A stretch of DNA of 64,000 nt from Agrostemma githago (taxonomy: Eukaryota > Streptophyta > Magnoliopsida > Caryophyllales > Caryophyllaceae): NCBI GenBank assembly GCA_958450325.1, contig OY288239.1, positions 45,493,511 through 45,557,510 on the forward strand, read 5' to 3'. Below are positions 21,858 to 33,115 of the stretch, in pieces. Under the pieces are notes generated by a model. It was not told the DNA's origin. It saw only the letters and a program-made list of their open reading frames with translations, and searched no databases. The position numbers were made by a program, and so were the translations under genes. Each line of letters opens with the position of its first letter. Within the stretch, counting starts at the first letter, position 1.

Positions 21858-23729
21858 CTAGCTCACCAATTGAAGTAGGCCAACTACTAAGCTGGTACTA
21901 GGTGCTCGTGTAGCTGAACTAGGACCATTAGGAGCTAAGGTGACTTTATTGAACTCTTTAGTAGTTCCTTGATTCGGATCATCTCCTCCCCCTTGAAAAG
22001 GAATTGTCCTCAATTCTGAAAAGCCATCTTCATCAAGATAAAGAGCACAATCTCCCACTTTGGACGTGGTATGAACTTCATAACTATCCGGCAATTTCAT
22101 CTTGCAAGCATTGTTGTATACCTTGTATGGAACTTCTGTTTGTGGCTTCAATTTGTTCTTCCTTTTGCTTGAAAACCTCTCCTTTCTCAAGTGAACCAAA
22201 ACCAAGTCACCCTCTTGGAAGAGTCTCGGTTTTCTGTTTTTGTTGGACCTTCCCTTGTAGGTTTCCTTGATCCTTTCCCGAATTACTTCTCTAACGTACA
22301 AGTCAGGCCCTTTACTAGCTTCATCCGTTGGGTAACAAACACCGAAATGAGTCATTTCGAAAAATGGTAAGTACTCCCTTGTTCTGAAAGGACTCCTTGA
22401 GAACGGCTTTGTTAAGCATTTGCTCCCAATGTTCTGATTAATCCCTTGTATCTTTAGAAAAAAGAAGTGTTCTTTTATCACCTCTAAGGTCTTGGTCATG
22501 TCAAAAGGTTTAGCTGGTCTTTCTCCATGAGTTTCTCTAGTTATACACTCTGAAATAGGATGCCTTGGGACACAAAGATGGTTTCCTGTAAAAGGAAGAT
22601 CTACCTGCAAAACAAACTCAACAAAAGTACCAAGAGCACTAGCTTTGTACCCGGTGATTACATTAGTATCCATAGCGTAGTAATCCTTCAAAGTCTCGAA
22701 TCCAAGTGCTCTTACAACTAGGGTGGATGAGTGTGTGTAGCGACAAGATAAAGTATCAGCTACGACATTGTTCTTACCATCCTTATACCTGGAAGAGAAA
22801 TGGAAGGTTTGCGAGAGTTCCATCCATTTAGTATGTTTTGGGATCAGCTTTTGCGAGTCATGGCTATACTCTAAGAGTTCATGATCTCTACTAGGTGTCA
22901 AGTCAGCCGGTAATTCATTAGAAATGTCAACACCTAGTTCCTTTAGCCCCTCCTCAAATCGTTTCTCTCCAAACCCATTATCAACCTCATTCGGTTCCTC
23001 TTCAGTAACCAAGACAACATCACACTCTCCCTCTTCTATGGTATGTTCTCTTACATTTTCATTAGCAAATATGGAGAGGTTGGGTTTTTTGACTTGTTGC
23101 GCTAACATGGTATACACATCTTGAGGTGTCATGGGTTTTAGAACGATTTTCTTTCCCTTATCTCTTAACTCGTATTCATTTTTCCTCCCATGGTGTACTA
23201 CATCCCTATCAAACTGCCAAGGACGTCCCAAAAGTATATGACAAGCATCCATAGGAATAACATCACAAAGAACCTCATCGACATAAGACCCCATGGTTAA
23301 ACTTACTCTTACTTGTTTTGGGACCTTTATTTTGTTTTCATTATCTAACCAATGTAATGCATACGGTCTAGGGTGATTAGTAGTGGTTAGACCCAACTTA
23401 GCTACCATTTCAGTAGAGGCAACATTCGTACAACTACCTCCATCAATAATCAAACTACACCATTTGGTATTAACTAGACATTTTGTATGAAAGAGTTGGT
23501 CTCTTTGTTCGGTGTTGTGTGGGATGGGTTTAGCATGAAGTGTGCGTAGTACTAAAACATTACCATACATTGGGAGCTCATACTCTATTCCTTCTTCCTC
23601 CTTCTCTCCCAAGCAGACCTCAGGACCAGATGCGCCAATGGACTTAGAAAGTTTGTTCATCTTGCACACTGATTCTCTCTTTAGGCCTTCCAAGGAACTA
23701 GCGTCTTCAAAGCTCACAACTCCTGCCAT
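21858..23729 (-). pseudogene. gag-pol: Element A fused Gag-Pol frame without RT; most of gag missing
   Basis: From the Met at 23729 (MAGVVSFEDASSLEGLKRE) the frame is open for 623 codons. Visible parts in order: a few N-terminal gag residues, a protease with CSLIIDGGSCTNVAS and the later HILLGRPW block, then a direct jump to the end of RNase H (SRYKDGKNNVVADTLSCRY), shortened integrase, and the C-terminal LVHLRKERFSSKRKNKLKP domain. RT and most of RNase H are absent. The frame reads through the polypurine tract (GGGDD) and ends inside the 3' LTR. Family Pol proteins exceed 1000 residues. It is open but cannot encode a working polymerase; marked pseudogene for that reason. Confidence 0.8.
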
Positions 23730-23754
23730 GCTTGCGTCTAAATAGATGACCAAA

Positions 23755-23766
23755 GCTCTGATACCA
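23755..23766 (-). other. Element A primer binding site (initiator tRNA-Met)
   Basis: TGGTATCAGAGC on the - strand, four bases inside the 5' LTR edge at 23771. This is the standard plant initiator-Met tRNA primer site and fixes the element's orientation. Confidence 0.88.
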
Positions 23767-24709
23767 CTAATGATGTGAGTTAATATGAACTTTGAAACAA
23801 GAATATGAAGTAGTATTAGTATTCTGAAATGGAACGTGAATGAGTAATCAAAACAGAAAGAAAGGATAGTTTTAAGGAAGGATAAACCGTAACCAAGGAT
23901 AGTATGCTAGGTGAAGTAGACCTATACTTCAACAAAGCGGTTTGCTAGATCAAACACTCGATTGAAATAGCGAGTTTAGAGCTTGTAACGCGACTCACTC
24001 TAGACTTTGTCTTGTAAACTACAAGGACGAAACAGAAAGCTCAGCTTTACTCAAGTTTTAATATGCAAATTGGATCCTTATTCATTCAAATGGAAGGCTA
24101 TATATAGCCTACAAGAGACCCTTAAACCGGCTGGTCAAGGGTGACAAAAACAAAGTACAATGGTGACAAAAACAAAGCTTAAGCCTAATGCGAACTAGGA
24201 GCTAATAACAAAGCTTATGTAAACTAGGAGCTAATAACAAAGCTCTAACAAGGAGCATTCAGCCGTGGTTAGGGTGTGAAAATGGAGCTAAAAACAAAGT
24301 TAGCAATCAGCCCATAATCATCCTCATAACTTCAGTACACTCCCCATGCTTGAATGAGTGTGAACCCAAGTTAATGCCTTCAAATTTCCTTGACTATTGG
24401 CTCCTTTATTCAGTCCACACTCGAGCTAGCTCACCAATTGAAGTAGGCCAACTACTAAGCTGGTACTAGGTGCTCGTGTAGCTGAACTAGGACCATTAGG
24501 AGCTAAGGTGACTTTATTGAACTCTTTAGTAGTTCCTTGATTCGGATCAGCTTTTCTCTTGGTGTGCTTTGGCTAGTTGGAGGTGTGAATGAGTCTTATT
24601 GGTGTATGAAAGCAATAACTCCAATTGCTTGTTATTTGAACTTGGAAATCAGAATAGAGCAATGTATGTTTCAGCTCTTTTATTCGGTCCAAGTTGGTGT
24701 TCACAAGAG

Positions 24710-27532
24710 CTAGTTTAGCACTTGAAGAAGGCACACTACTAGACTTGAAGGAGGGACTAAGGGGCTTGAACTTGGACCATTTGGAGCTAGTGTGAGCTCA
24801 TTGAAATCCTGATTTGTTGTTGCTTCCTCATTCGGATCATCTCCTCCCCCTTGAAAAGGAATTGTCCTCAATTCTGAAATGTCGTCATCATCAAGATAAG
24901 GAGAAAGATCTCCCACGTTGAACGTGGCATGAACTCCATAATCATCCGGTAACTCCACCTTGTAGGCATTGTCGTTTACCCTTGATATGATCTTATATGG
25001 ACCTTCTGCTCGTGGCATCAATTTGTTCTTTCTCTTGCTTGGAAACCTCTCCTTTCTTAAGTGAACCCAAACCAAGTCACCCTCTTGGAAGAGTCTTGGT
25101 TTCCTGTTTTTGTTGGACCTTCTTTTGTAGGCTTAATTTACTTCCTTGATCCTTTCCCGAATCTGTTCATGGAGCTTTCTCCATAATGTGTTCCACAAGT
25201 AGCTAAGGAACTTGGAATCTTGATCAGAAACAATGGGCTTGGGAATCCCATGTAGGCGTACCACTCCTCGAAAGTAAAAGTCAGGCCTTTTGCTAGCATC
25301 ATCTGTTATGTAACAAATACTAAAGTGAGCCATTTTGGAGAATGGCAAGTACTCTCTTGGTTTGAAAGGACTCTTTGAGAAATGATGTGTTACGCATTTG
25401 CCCACAATGTTTTGAATACTCCCTTGTATCTTTAGCCAGAAGAGGAGTTCTTTTAACACCTCTAAGGTCCTGGTCACGTCAAAATGTCCAGCTAGCCCTC
25501 CTCCATGAGCTTCTCTAACTAGAAACTCTGAAATAGGATGTTTAGGAACACAAAGATGGTTCCCTTTAAAAAGAAAATCTTCCTGCAAAACAAACTCATC
25601 AAAAGTACTAAGAGCACCAGCCTTGTACTTGGTGAATACTTCACCAAAATCAACATCCACAGAGTAGTAGTCCTTCAAAGTCTCAAATCCAAGCGATCTT
25701 ACATTTAGGGTGGATAAGTCTGTGTAGCGACAAGATAAAGCATCAGCCACGACATTGCTCTTACCATCCTTATATCTGGAAGAGAAATGAAAGGGTTGCG
25801 AGAGTTCCACCCATTTGGTATGTCTTGGACTTAGCTTTTGCGAGCCATTGATGTACTTTAAGGACTCATGATCTCTACTAGGTGTCAAACCAGCTGGTAA
25901 TTCATTAGAAATGACAACACCCAGTTCCTTTAGCAACTCCTCAAATCGTTTCCCTCCAAACCCATTATCAACCCTAACTGGTTCCTCTTTAGTAACCATG
26001 ACAAAGACACACTCTCCCTCTTCTATGGCATGTTCTACCACATTTTTACTAGCAAATATGGAGAGGTTGGGTTTCTTGACTCGATTAGCTAACATGGTAC
26101 ACACATCTTGAGGTGTCATGGGTTTTAGCACAATTTTCTTTCCCTTATCTCTCAATTCATACTCATTCTTTCTCCCATGGTGAACTACATCCCTATCAAA
26201 CTGCCAAGGACGACCCAATAGTATGTGACAAGCATCCATAGGAATAACATCACATAAGACCTCATCAACATAGGAACCCATGGTCAAACCAACCCTTACT
26301 TGTTTAGTCACCCTCACTTTGTTCCCGTTATCTAACCAATGTAGTGCATAAGGTTTAGGGTGATTAGTAGTAGCTAGACTTAGTTTGGTTACCATTTCAG
26401 CTGAGGCAACGTTGGTACAACTACCTCCATCAATTATTAAACTACACCATTTGTTGTTAACTTGACACTTAGTATGAAATAGTTGGTCTCTTTGTTCAGT
26501 ATCGTGTTGAATGGGGTTAGCATGTAGAGTACGTAGTACTAAGAGTGTATCATAAGTTGGGGGTTCATAAGCCTCAATATCTTCCTCTTCCTCTTCCTCG
26601 TTAACATTGAAAACAGCCCCTATACGTTGTTCCTCTTCCCATATTTCATCCCTAACAGTGATCACTTCTCTTAAGGTCACAACTCTCCTATTAGGACAAG
26701 CGTTTTTGTAGTGACCAAACCCTTGACACTTGAAACAACGTACTTTGGATAGACTAGTTTCAGTGGGTGTTTTAGTAGTAGATTGAAGTGGGGTTGCTTG
26801 GTTATTCTTAATGGTGAGGGGTTGATTAGTATTAGTAGAATTGAACCTATTACCTTCATCAGTTCGCGGCCAAGTATGACCCTTACTAGACTCACCCTCA
26901 TGTTTTGCCTTCCCTTGTGCCTCAATTTTTAAACACAGCCCACATAATGTATCAAAGTCAGAATAAGGACATAAATCGACCGTATTAGCAATACTACGAT
27001 TTAACCCATGCAAGAATCTAGCCATTTTTATTTCTTCATTTTCTTCTACTTCTCCCATTAAAACCAAATTCTCAAACTCATCAATATACTCATTAACACT
27101 TAACCTCCCTTGTGTCAGATTAGCAATCTTTTTGTACAAGGACAACTTATGTGTAGTTGGAACATACCTCTTACGTAGCTTACGTTTTAAGGACTCCCAC
27201 GATGAGATTTTACTCTTACCAGCCCTAGTGCGTTGCACCTTCAGCCCCTCATACCAAAGAGATGCCCCCTTGCTTAGTTTCATAATTGCATACTTGCACC
27301 TTTCCTCGTCTTCTAGGTCCTTGAAATCGAAGAGCTTCTCAATGTTTCGCTCCCACTCCAAGTACACTTCTGGATCAGTACCACCCATGAACTCAGGGAG
27401 TTCATTCACTTTGATTCTGTCCACGGGCTCCCTTCTTGCTTGGAAACGAGAATTCATGGGTTGAAAGTTCTCCAACGCCTTCTTTAGGTGCTCCAAGAAG
27501 TTAGGGTCGTCAAAGTTCACTCATCCCGCCAT
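24710..27532 (-). pseudogene. gag-pol: Element B Gag-Pol, RT deleted, two stops
   Basis: The expected start Met is at 27532-27530, followed after three codons by TGA (27523-27521); the rest is open for 795 codons to TAA at 25135-25133, then continues in the same frame to 24710. Parts in order: retrotransposon gag domain (VNEYIDEFENLVLMGEVEE), CCHC knuckle CFKCQGFGHYKNAC, protease CSLIIDGGSCTNVAS, a jump at GLTPSRDHESLKYING to the end of RNase H (FSSRYKDGKSNVVADALSC), integrase zinc region with HFDVTRTLEVL, a shortened core with SKMAHFSICYITDDASKR and IPKPIVSDQDSKFLS, and the C-terminal VWVHLRKERFPSKRKNKL domain. RT is gone. The deletion joint is the same as in A. The C-terminus is encoded by the polypurine tract and LTR. 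Confidence 0.83.
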
Positions 27533-27556
27533 GCTTTACGTCTTAGGAAGACCAAA

Positions 27557-27568
27557 GCTCTGATACCA
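27557..27568 (-). other. Element B primer binding site (initiator tRNA-Met)
   Basis: TGGTATCAGAGC on the - strand, four bases from the LTR edge at 27573. Identical to that of element A. Confidence 0.88.
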
Positions 27569-27572
27569 CATA

Positions 27573-28341
27573 TGATGTGATTTGGAATGAACTTCGAACA
27601 AGTTATTTGGAGATTGATAGTAAATTGAAATGAACGAAACAAAGCAACGAAATCAGGTTGAAATAGTTGCTGTAAAGTGATGATAGAACGTAACCAAGGA
27701 TAGTGTGCTAAGTGAGATAGACCTATACCTCAACAAAGCGGGTGCTAATTCAAACACTCGATTGAAATAGCGAGTATAGAGCTTGTAACGCGACTTACTC
27801 TAATACTTTGTCTTGTGAACTACAAAGACGAAAAGGAAAGCAAAGCTTAACTCAGATTTGTTTGATGAAAGTTGAATGCTTTATTCATCAAGTACTTGGC
27901 TATTTATAGCCAAGCAAAACGTCCCAAATGAGGCTCCAACCAGAATAGTCAAGCCTCATTAAGGGTTACAAACTACTAAGTGATAAAAACAAAGTAAATA
28001 CATTGAACTAATATGACTAAATTCATCCTCTAGTTATACTCCAAATCTGGTGCTTTTCTCTTGGTGTGCTTTGGCTAGTTGAAGGTGTGAATGAGTCTTA
28101 TTGGTGTATGAAAGCAATAACTCCAATTGCTTGTTATTTGAACTTGGAAATCATAATAGAGCAATGTATGTTTCAGCTCTTTTATTCGGTCCAAGTTGGT
28201 GTTCACAAGAGCTAGTTTAGCACTTGAAGAAGGCACATTACTAGACTTGAAGGAGGGACTAAGGGGCTTGAACTTGGACCATTTGGAGCTAGTGTGAGCT
28301 CATTGAAATCCTGATTTGTTGTTGCTTCCTCATTCGGATCA
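27573..28341 (-). mobile_element. Element B 5' LTR (complete)
   Basis: Complete LTR with TGATGTGA at one end and GGATCA at the other. On the - strand it has a TATA-like GGCTATAAATAGCC (27898-27911) and a downstream AATAAA-containing segment (TGATGAATAAAGC). The S1 copy is 15-783. The positions of the TATA and polyA signals place the R region around 27830-27895. Confidence 0.88.
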
Positions 28342-28609
28342 AACCAGTTGAAAAAGGATGCTCCAATGCTCGGGTGAACATAAACATTCCTATTTTGTCT
28401 TCTACTCCCTTGTAATTATTTATTGATAATTTTAATCTCACATTATTCCCAAAAACAAACGACTATTTTTAAATTTATTAATATAAGTCGTAAAACGAAA
28501 ATAATTTAATGAACAAATCCTCAAATCTCAATTATTTTGTTAACATAGTAACTAACGGAATAAGGTATTTAATTAATAGTAACACCCTAATTAGTACTAA
28601 TAAATTATT
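28342..28609. other. AT-rich flank (S2 copy of 784-1051)
   Basis: Same sequence as 784-1051; no gene seen. Confidence 0.5.
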
Positions 28610-31600
28610 TAAGATATTTTAATAATTTAACAAACACTTGTGTGTGTAGACACCCAGATTTTGACCTGGTGGCTGCAGGGGTGCCCAACAAACACCCGAT
28701 GACGATCGGACTGCAACGCGACGCGAGATTACGATGTTTCAGATTGTTTTTCCATAGAACGGATCAAATAATAACTCGGAAAAATTAATTCAACATCAAA
28801 ATGGTCTTAAACGTATCATTACTGTCGCGTCGACACTAATTAGATTCAATTCCGACATCGGGACCCTGAATCGATCCCGAAATATGCAAAGTCAAACCCG
28901 AGTCAACGCGTCGGCCGATCAAACCCTGAGACACGCGCCCGAGGCCCACCCGGCGCTCGATGTGCTAGGGTTAACGGGAATCCTTAATCCCCAAGCAACG
29001 CTAATATACGCATCTTCTCCGTTTTGAAAAGTTTCAAAATCGGATCTTCAAAACTCCAGGCGCCTCACACCATGCGTCTCAGTCTTCACGCGCATGACAC
29101 CAGGCGACTGAGTTCTAGTACGCAAGTGGTCAAGCGCCCTAAAGGTTGATTTGAACTGCACGAACAACTATAAATACCCCCCTCACATCATTCATTTTGC
29201 ACACAACACGAATTCGTGAACTCTTTCTCTCACAATTCGCTCTCCTCCTCTCTCTCTAACTTAGGTCGCACTCCGACACTAAGTACGGTCCACTCGATCG
29301 TTGTTCCAACCCGCAAATCAATGCTACTCCTCGTCGTTCCTCGAGCACTCCACTCGAACATAGAGGGGCACCTGCGTTTGACTAGCCACCTTTAAACACC
29401 GTAGAGAAGCTCTGCCGGATTCACCGCAAGACAAGCGAGGAAGATCCGCCTTGAAGTCGAATCATCACTAGGTTGTCATCTAAACAAAACTTTACATAGT
29501 GTACTTTTTATTATGCACTTCGATATTATCAAGTCCGACTAGTATGGACACTAGATCCATGGCACGTTATAAACATACGTAACGTCCTCAATCCAACCAT
29601 AAGCACTTAAAAACCCTAACTAAACCCGAGTAGTTCCGAGATCCGTTCTCAACCTTCTACGCATCGTGTCTGGTTTAGTGTACATTCTGAGGGTGCAACT
29701 CCTCACTACGTGATTTACTTACATTTTGCATTTACCGCTTTCGTATGATTTATCGCTTTTATGACATTATAAACGCATGCTAAATCACCTAACACAGAAT
29801 TTAAAACGTAAACAAGCTAAAACTGAATAAAGAGGTGGTTGGGTTCCATATTAATCCCGGTGCTCACCATATGTGGTTTGACGCATCCCTATTAATACCG
29901 AACCAACGCACCTTATGCAGAATACGAGGTAAGGTATACCACGAGAATGACTAATATCCGTATTATCGTGTTAAACCTGATTTGCTAATACGTATAGTAC
30001 GTAGTACTCTCTACTCTCCAATGTGCATCTTTTCATGGCCTGCTTGTCACGTGAAATCGCATGCAAAGAATGTAAACACAACTAATTAGGCGACAAAAAA
30101 TTACTTGTCCTTAAACAACCTACGTAGCAAAAGCATAGGGTTAAAACAACGGATCTTATCGTACTTCCGCCACAATTAAGGAACAAAGTTATCAGCCCAC
30201 TGATTGATTAGTAGAGGCCTCTATGTGAGGGCGGGTCTGGGTGTCAATGTCTAAGATATTTTAATAATTTAACAAACACTTGTGTGTGTAAACACCCAGA
30301 TTTTGACCTGGTGGCTGCAGGGGTGCCCAACAAGCACCCGATGACGATCGGACTGCAACGCGACGCGAGATTACGATGTTTCAAATTGTTTTTCTATAGA
30401 ACAGATCAAATAATTACTCTGAAAAATTAATTCAGCATCAAAATGGTCTTAGACGTATCATTACGGTCGCGTCGACACTAATTAGAGTCAATTTCGACAC
30501 CAGGGCCCTTAATCGATCCCGAAATATGCAAAGTCAAACCCGAGTCAACGCGTCAGACCGAGAAAACCCCGAGACACGTGCCCGAGGCGCACCCGGCGCT
30601 CGATGTGCTAGGGTTAACGGGAATCCTTAATCCCCAAGCAACGCTAATATACGCATCTTCTCCGTTTTGGAAAGTTTCAAAATCGAATCTACAAAACTCC
30701 AGGCGCCTCACACCATGCGTCTCAGTCTTCACGCGCATGACACCAGGCGACTGAGTTCTAGTGCGCAAGAGGTCAAGCGCCCTTAAGGTTGATTTGAACT
30801 CCGCGAACAACTATAAATACCCCCCTCACTTCATTCATTTTGACGCACAACACAAATTCGTGAACTCTTTCTCTCACAATTCCCTCTCCTCCTCTTTCTC
30901 TCTAACTTAGGTCGCACTCCGACACTAAGTACGATCCACTCGATCTTTGTTCCGACCCTCAAATCGACGCCACTCCTCGTCGTTTCTCGAGCACTCCACT
31001 CGAACATAGAGGGGCACCTGCGTTTGACAAGCCACCTTTAAACACCGTAGAGAAGCTCTGCCGGATTCATCGCAGGACAAGCTAGGAGGATCCGCCTTGA
31101 AGTCGAATCATCACTTGGTTGTCATCTAAACAAAACTTTACATACTTTACTTTTTATTATGCACTTCGATAATGTCAAGTCCGACTAGTATTGACACTAG
31201 GTCCATGGCACGTTATAAACATACGTAACGTCCTCAATTCAACCATAAGCACTAAAACACCCTAACTAAACCCGAGTAGTTCCGAGATCTGTTCTCAACC
31301 TTCTACGCATCGTGTCTGGTTTAGTGTACATTCTGAGGGTGCAACTCCTCACTACGTGATTTACTTACATTTTGCATTTACCGCTTTCGTATGATTTATC
31401 GCTTTTATGACATTATAAACGCATGCTAAATCACCTAACACAGAATTTAAAACGTAAACAAGCTAAAACTGAATAAAGAGGTGGTCGGGTTCCATATTAA
31501 TCCCGGTGCTCACCATATGTGGTTTGACGCATCCCTATTAATACCGAACCAACGCACCGTATGCAGAATACGAGGTAAGGTATACCACGAGAATGACTAA

Positions 31601-32675
31601 TATCCGTATTATCGTGTTAAACCTGATTTGCTAATACGTATAGTACGTAGTACTCTCTACTCTCCAATGTGCATCTTTTCATGGCCTGCTTGTCACGTGA
31701 AATCGCATGCAAAGAATGTAAACACAACTAATTAGGCGACAAAAACTTACTTGTCCTTAAACAACCTACGTAACAAAAGCATAGGGTTAAAACAACGGAT
31801 CTTATCGTACTTCCGCCACAATTAAGGAACAAAGTTATCAGCCCACTGATTGATTAGTAGAGGCCTCTATGTGAGGGCGGGATTGGGTGTCAATGTCTAA
31901 GATATTTTAATAATTTAACAAACACTTGTGTGTGTAAACACCCAGATTTTGACCTGGTGGCTGCAGGGGTGCCCAACAAGCACCCGATGACGATCGGACT
32001 GCAACGTGACGCGAGATTACGATGTTTCAAATTGTTTTTCTATAGAACGGATCAAATAATTACTCTGAAAAATTAATTCAGCATCAATATGGTCTTAGAC
32101 GTATCATTACGGTCGCGTCGACACTAATTAGAGTCAATTTCGACACCAGGGCCCTTAATCGATCCCGAAATATGCAAAGTCAAACCCGAGTCAACGCGTC
32201 GGATCGAGAAAACCCCGAGACACGCACCCGGCGCTCGAGGTGCTAGGGTTAACGGGAATCCTTAATCCCCAAGCAACGCTAATATACGCATCTTCTCCGT
32301 TTTGGAAAGTTTCAAAATCGAATCTTCAAAACTCCAGGCGCCTCACACCATGCGTCTCATTCTTCACGCGCATGACACCAGGCGACTGAGTTCTAGTCCG
32401 CAAGAGGTCAAGCGCCCTTAAGGTTGATTTGAACTTCGCGAACAACTATAAATACTCCCCTCACTTCATTCATTTTGACACACAACACCAATTCGTGAAC
32501 TCTTTCTCTCACAATTCCCTCTCCTCCTCTTTCTCTCTAACTTAGGTCGCACTCCGACACTAAGTACGATCCACTCGATCTTTGTTCCGACCCTCAAATC
32601 GACGCCACTCCTCGTCGTTTCTCGAGCACTCCACTCGAACATAGAGGGGCACCAGCGTTTGACAAGCCACCTTTA
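28610..32675 (+). repeat. Truncated Tat LTR array, S2 copy
   Basis: S2 counterpart of 1052-5117, with units starting at 28610, 30252 and 31898 (periods 1642 and 1646 bp). The equal periods and unit boundaries show that the array existed before the 27.5-kb duplication. Confidence 0.9.
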
Positions 32676-33115
32676 CAAGCATCGCGAAGACGACCGCTCA
32701 AGTGAAGACTGAGGCCCTCAAACTTTTGATTTCATCAAGGGTTCACAAGCATCCCAAAAACATTTGTTCAAGTTGAAGCCAACACATATAAACATTCTTT
32801 GCACTTACGCTTAACGCGTCACCTACACACGAAAACATTTAAAATTAAACGAACTTTTAAACAATCCGAAAAGGCAAAACGCGCAACATGAAGAACCAAG
32901 AACGAGATGAGAAGCACCAGCCCGGGCCCCAACAAGCAACCACAAGCGAATACATCAGGTACGATCTCTAAGCCTTGGCTGGCGAGCCTCAACACGTAGT
33001 CCAATGGACTTAAAACAACCCGACCAGACAGCCACCAGGTCGTAATCCTCGATTGACCTGGGTGGCTATACTTTAACTTTCGTCTTGTCCAAGCCTCAAT
33101 CAAAGTGAGGGCTTC
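32676..33115 (+). mobile_element. Tat-0 3' tail, S2 copy
   Basis: Counterpart of 5118-5557, ending in the polypurine tract directly before LTR-1 at 33116. Confidence 0.75.

Larger units (their letters stand above)
21799..24549 (-). mobile_element. Chromovirus-like Ty3/Gypsy element A, nested in B, 3' LTR truncated
   Basis: Reading the - strand: 5' LTR 24549-23771 (779 bp, TGAT..ATCA ends), primer site 23766-23755 for initiator tRNA-Met (TGGTATCAGAGC), one long open frame, a polypurine tract (complement of TCTCCTCCCCCTT at 21982), and the first 183 bp of the 3' LTR, which stops at the duplication breakpoint. Its 5' LTR terminus abuts position 290 of the B LTR, so A inserted into B. A promoter-like GGCTATATATAGCC lies near 24097. 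Confidence 0.87.
24550..28341 (-). mobile_element. Chromovirus-like Ty3/Gypsy element B
   Basis: Reading the - strand: 5' LTR 28341-27573 (769 bp), primer site 27568-27557, Gag-Pol frame 27532 to 24710 with stops, polypurine tract next to 24840, and 290 bp of the 3' LTR (24839-24550), where element A interrupts it. The remainder of the 3' LTR should lie beyond A but was lost at the duplication breakpoint. The element sequence is closely related to A, but keeps gag. Confidence 0.88.

Noticed and set aside
22004..23745. + strand frames inside elements A and B (e.g. 22004-22270, 22924-23124, 25911-26111, 27132-27464)
   Set aside because: They are opposite-strand shadows of the Gag-Pol frame with no domain match.
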